A stretch of DNA of 21,648 bases from JAGLQA01 sp023135565. Its GTDB lineage: Bacteria > Acidobacteriota > Aminicenantia > UBA2199. The DNA is taken from assembly GCA_030639305.1 (NCBI GenBank), contig DAOWCY010000120.1:1-21648 (forward strand). The letters run 5' to 3'. The translations under genes and the position numbers were made by a program. The notes beneath the pieces were generated by a model. That model did not search any database, was not told the DNA's origin, and saw only the letters and a program-made list of their open reading frames with translations. Shown here in pieces: positions 21,544-21,648 of this stretch (position 1 is its first letter; each line of letters begins with the position of its first letter).

Positions 21544-21648
21544 CTTGCCTCCGGCGGCCCCACGCGCGTGGGGTGGCGTTAAGCCGCTGCGCGGCAGGTC
21601 CCTGCCGGGGGCCAAACTTTTGAAAAAGTTTGAACAAAACTTTTGTTT
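21544..21648. repeat. Composite intergenic repeat (family A), copy 5
   Basis: The most complete copy: CTTGCCTCCGGCGGCCCCAC, a CCCCAC-GCGC-GTGGGG hairpin, a GCCGC-TGC-GCGGC hairpin, CCTGCCGGGGGCCAAAC and the AAACTTTT/AAAAGTTT arms. The window ends within its tail. Confidence 0.8.

Overview
The window looks like a chromosomal piece from a Gram-negative, probably uncultivated bacterium. A complete kdsA-kdsD-kdsC cluster implies a Kdo-containing outer membrane. Sugar-nucleotide genes of the WbpB/WbpD type, a large secreted SBBP-propeller protein, Tat-type lipoproteins and a Planctomycetes-style Gfo/Idh/MocA oxidoreductase fit a PVC/Omnitrophota/Firestonebacteria-like lineage, but the sequence alone does not fix the phylum.

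Layout. (1) Positions 204-3047, minus strand: surface-polysaccharide genes (WlbA/WbpB-like dehydrogenase, WbpD-like N-acetyltransferase, CapI-like UDP-sugar epimerase). (2) Positions 3219-6996, plus strand: a compact translation operon rplM-rpsI-rpsB-tsf-pyrH-frr, with a sigma-70-like promoter and a dyad just upstream of it. (3) 7156-7947: an unrecognised membrane-anchored protein. (4) 8080-9482, minus: an AAA_14/DUF4143 ATPase with an elaborate control region. Four 33-bp tandem dyads lie upstream, and the last one holds the -35 hexamer exactly in its centre. A 78-bp leader element follows, with an orphan copy 9.5 kb away. (5) 9633-10439, minus: a short-chain dehydrogenase. (6) 10572-14018, minus: an 1148-residue secreted protein with seven SBBP repeats and four Ig-like repeats, probably transcribed from a sigma-54 promoter with three upstream enhancer-like dyads. 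(7) 14553-15320, plus: a Tat-targeted diheme protein resembling split-Soret cytochrome c. (8) 15403-18487, minus: an MFS transporter and a Tat-lipoprotein Gfo/Idh/MocA oxidoreductase. (9) 18859-21184, minus: kdsA-kdsD-kdsC, with stop and start codons overlapping by one base.

The gaps between genes are filled with palindromic and mosaic repeats. The main family is a composite of CTTGCCTCCGG, GC-rich hairpins, CCTGCCGGGGGCCAAAC and alternating AAACTTTT/AAAAGTTT arms. It occurs five times, and two copies share 66 identical bases. Related sequence has also entered coding DNA: it forms about 38 in-frame residues of the SBBP protein and supplies the stop codon of the epimerase. No tRNA, rRNA, CRISPR array, transposase or phage gene was seen.

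The strongest candidates for something undescribed are the regulatory architectures of the AAA_14 ATPase and of the SBBP/cytochrome intergenic region. All functional calls rest on reading motifs by eye; no database search was run.
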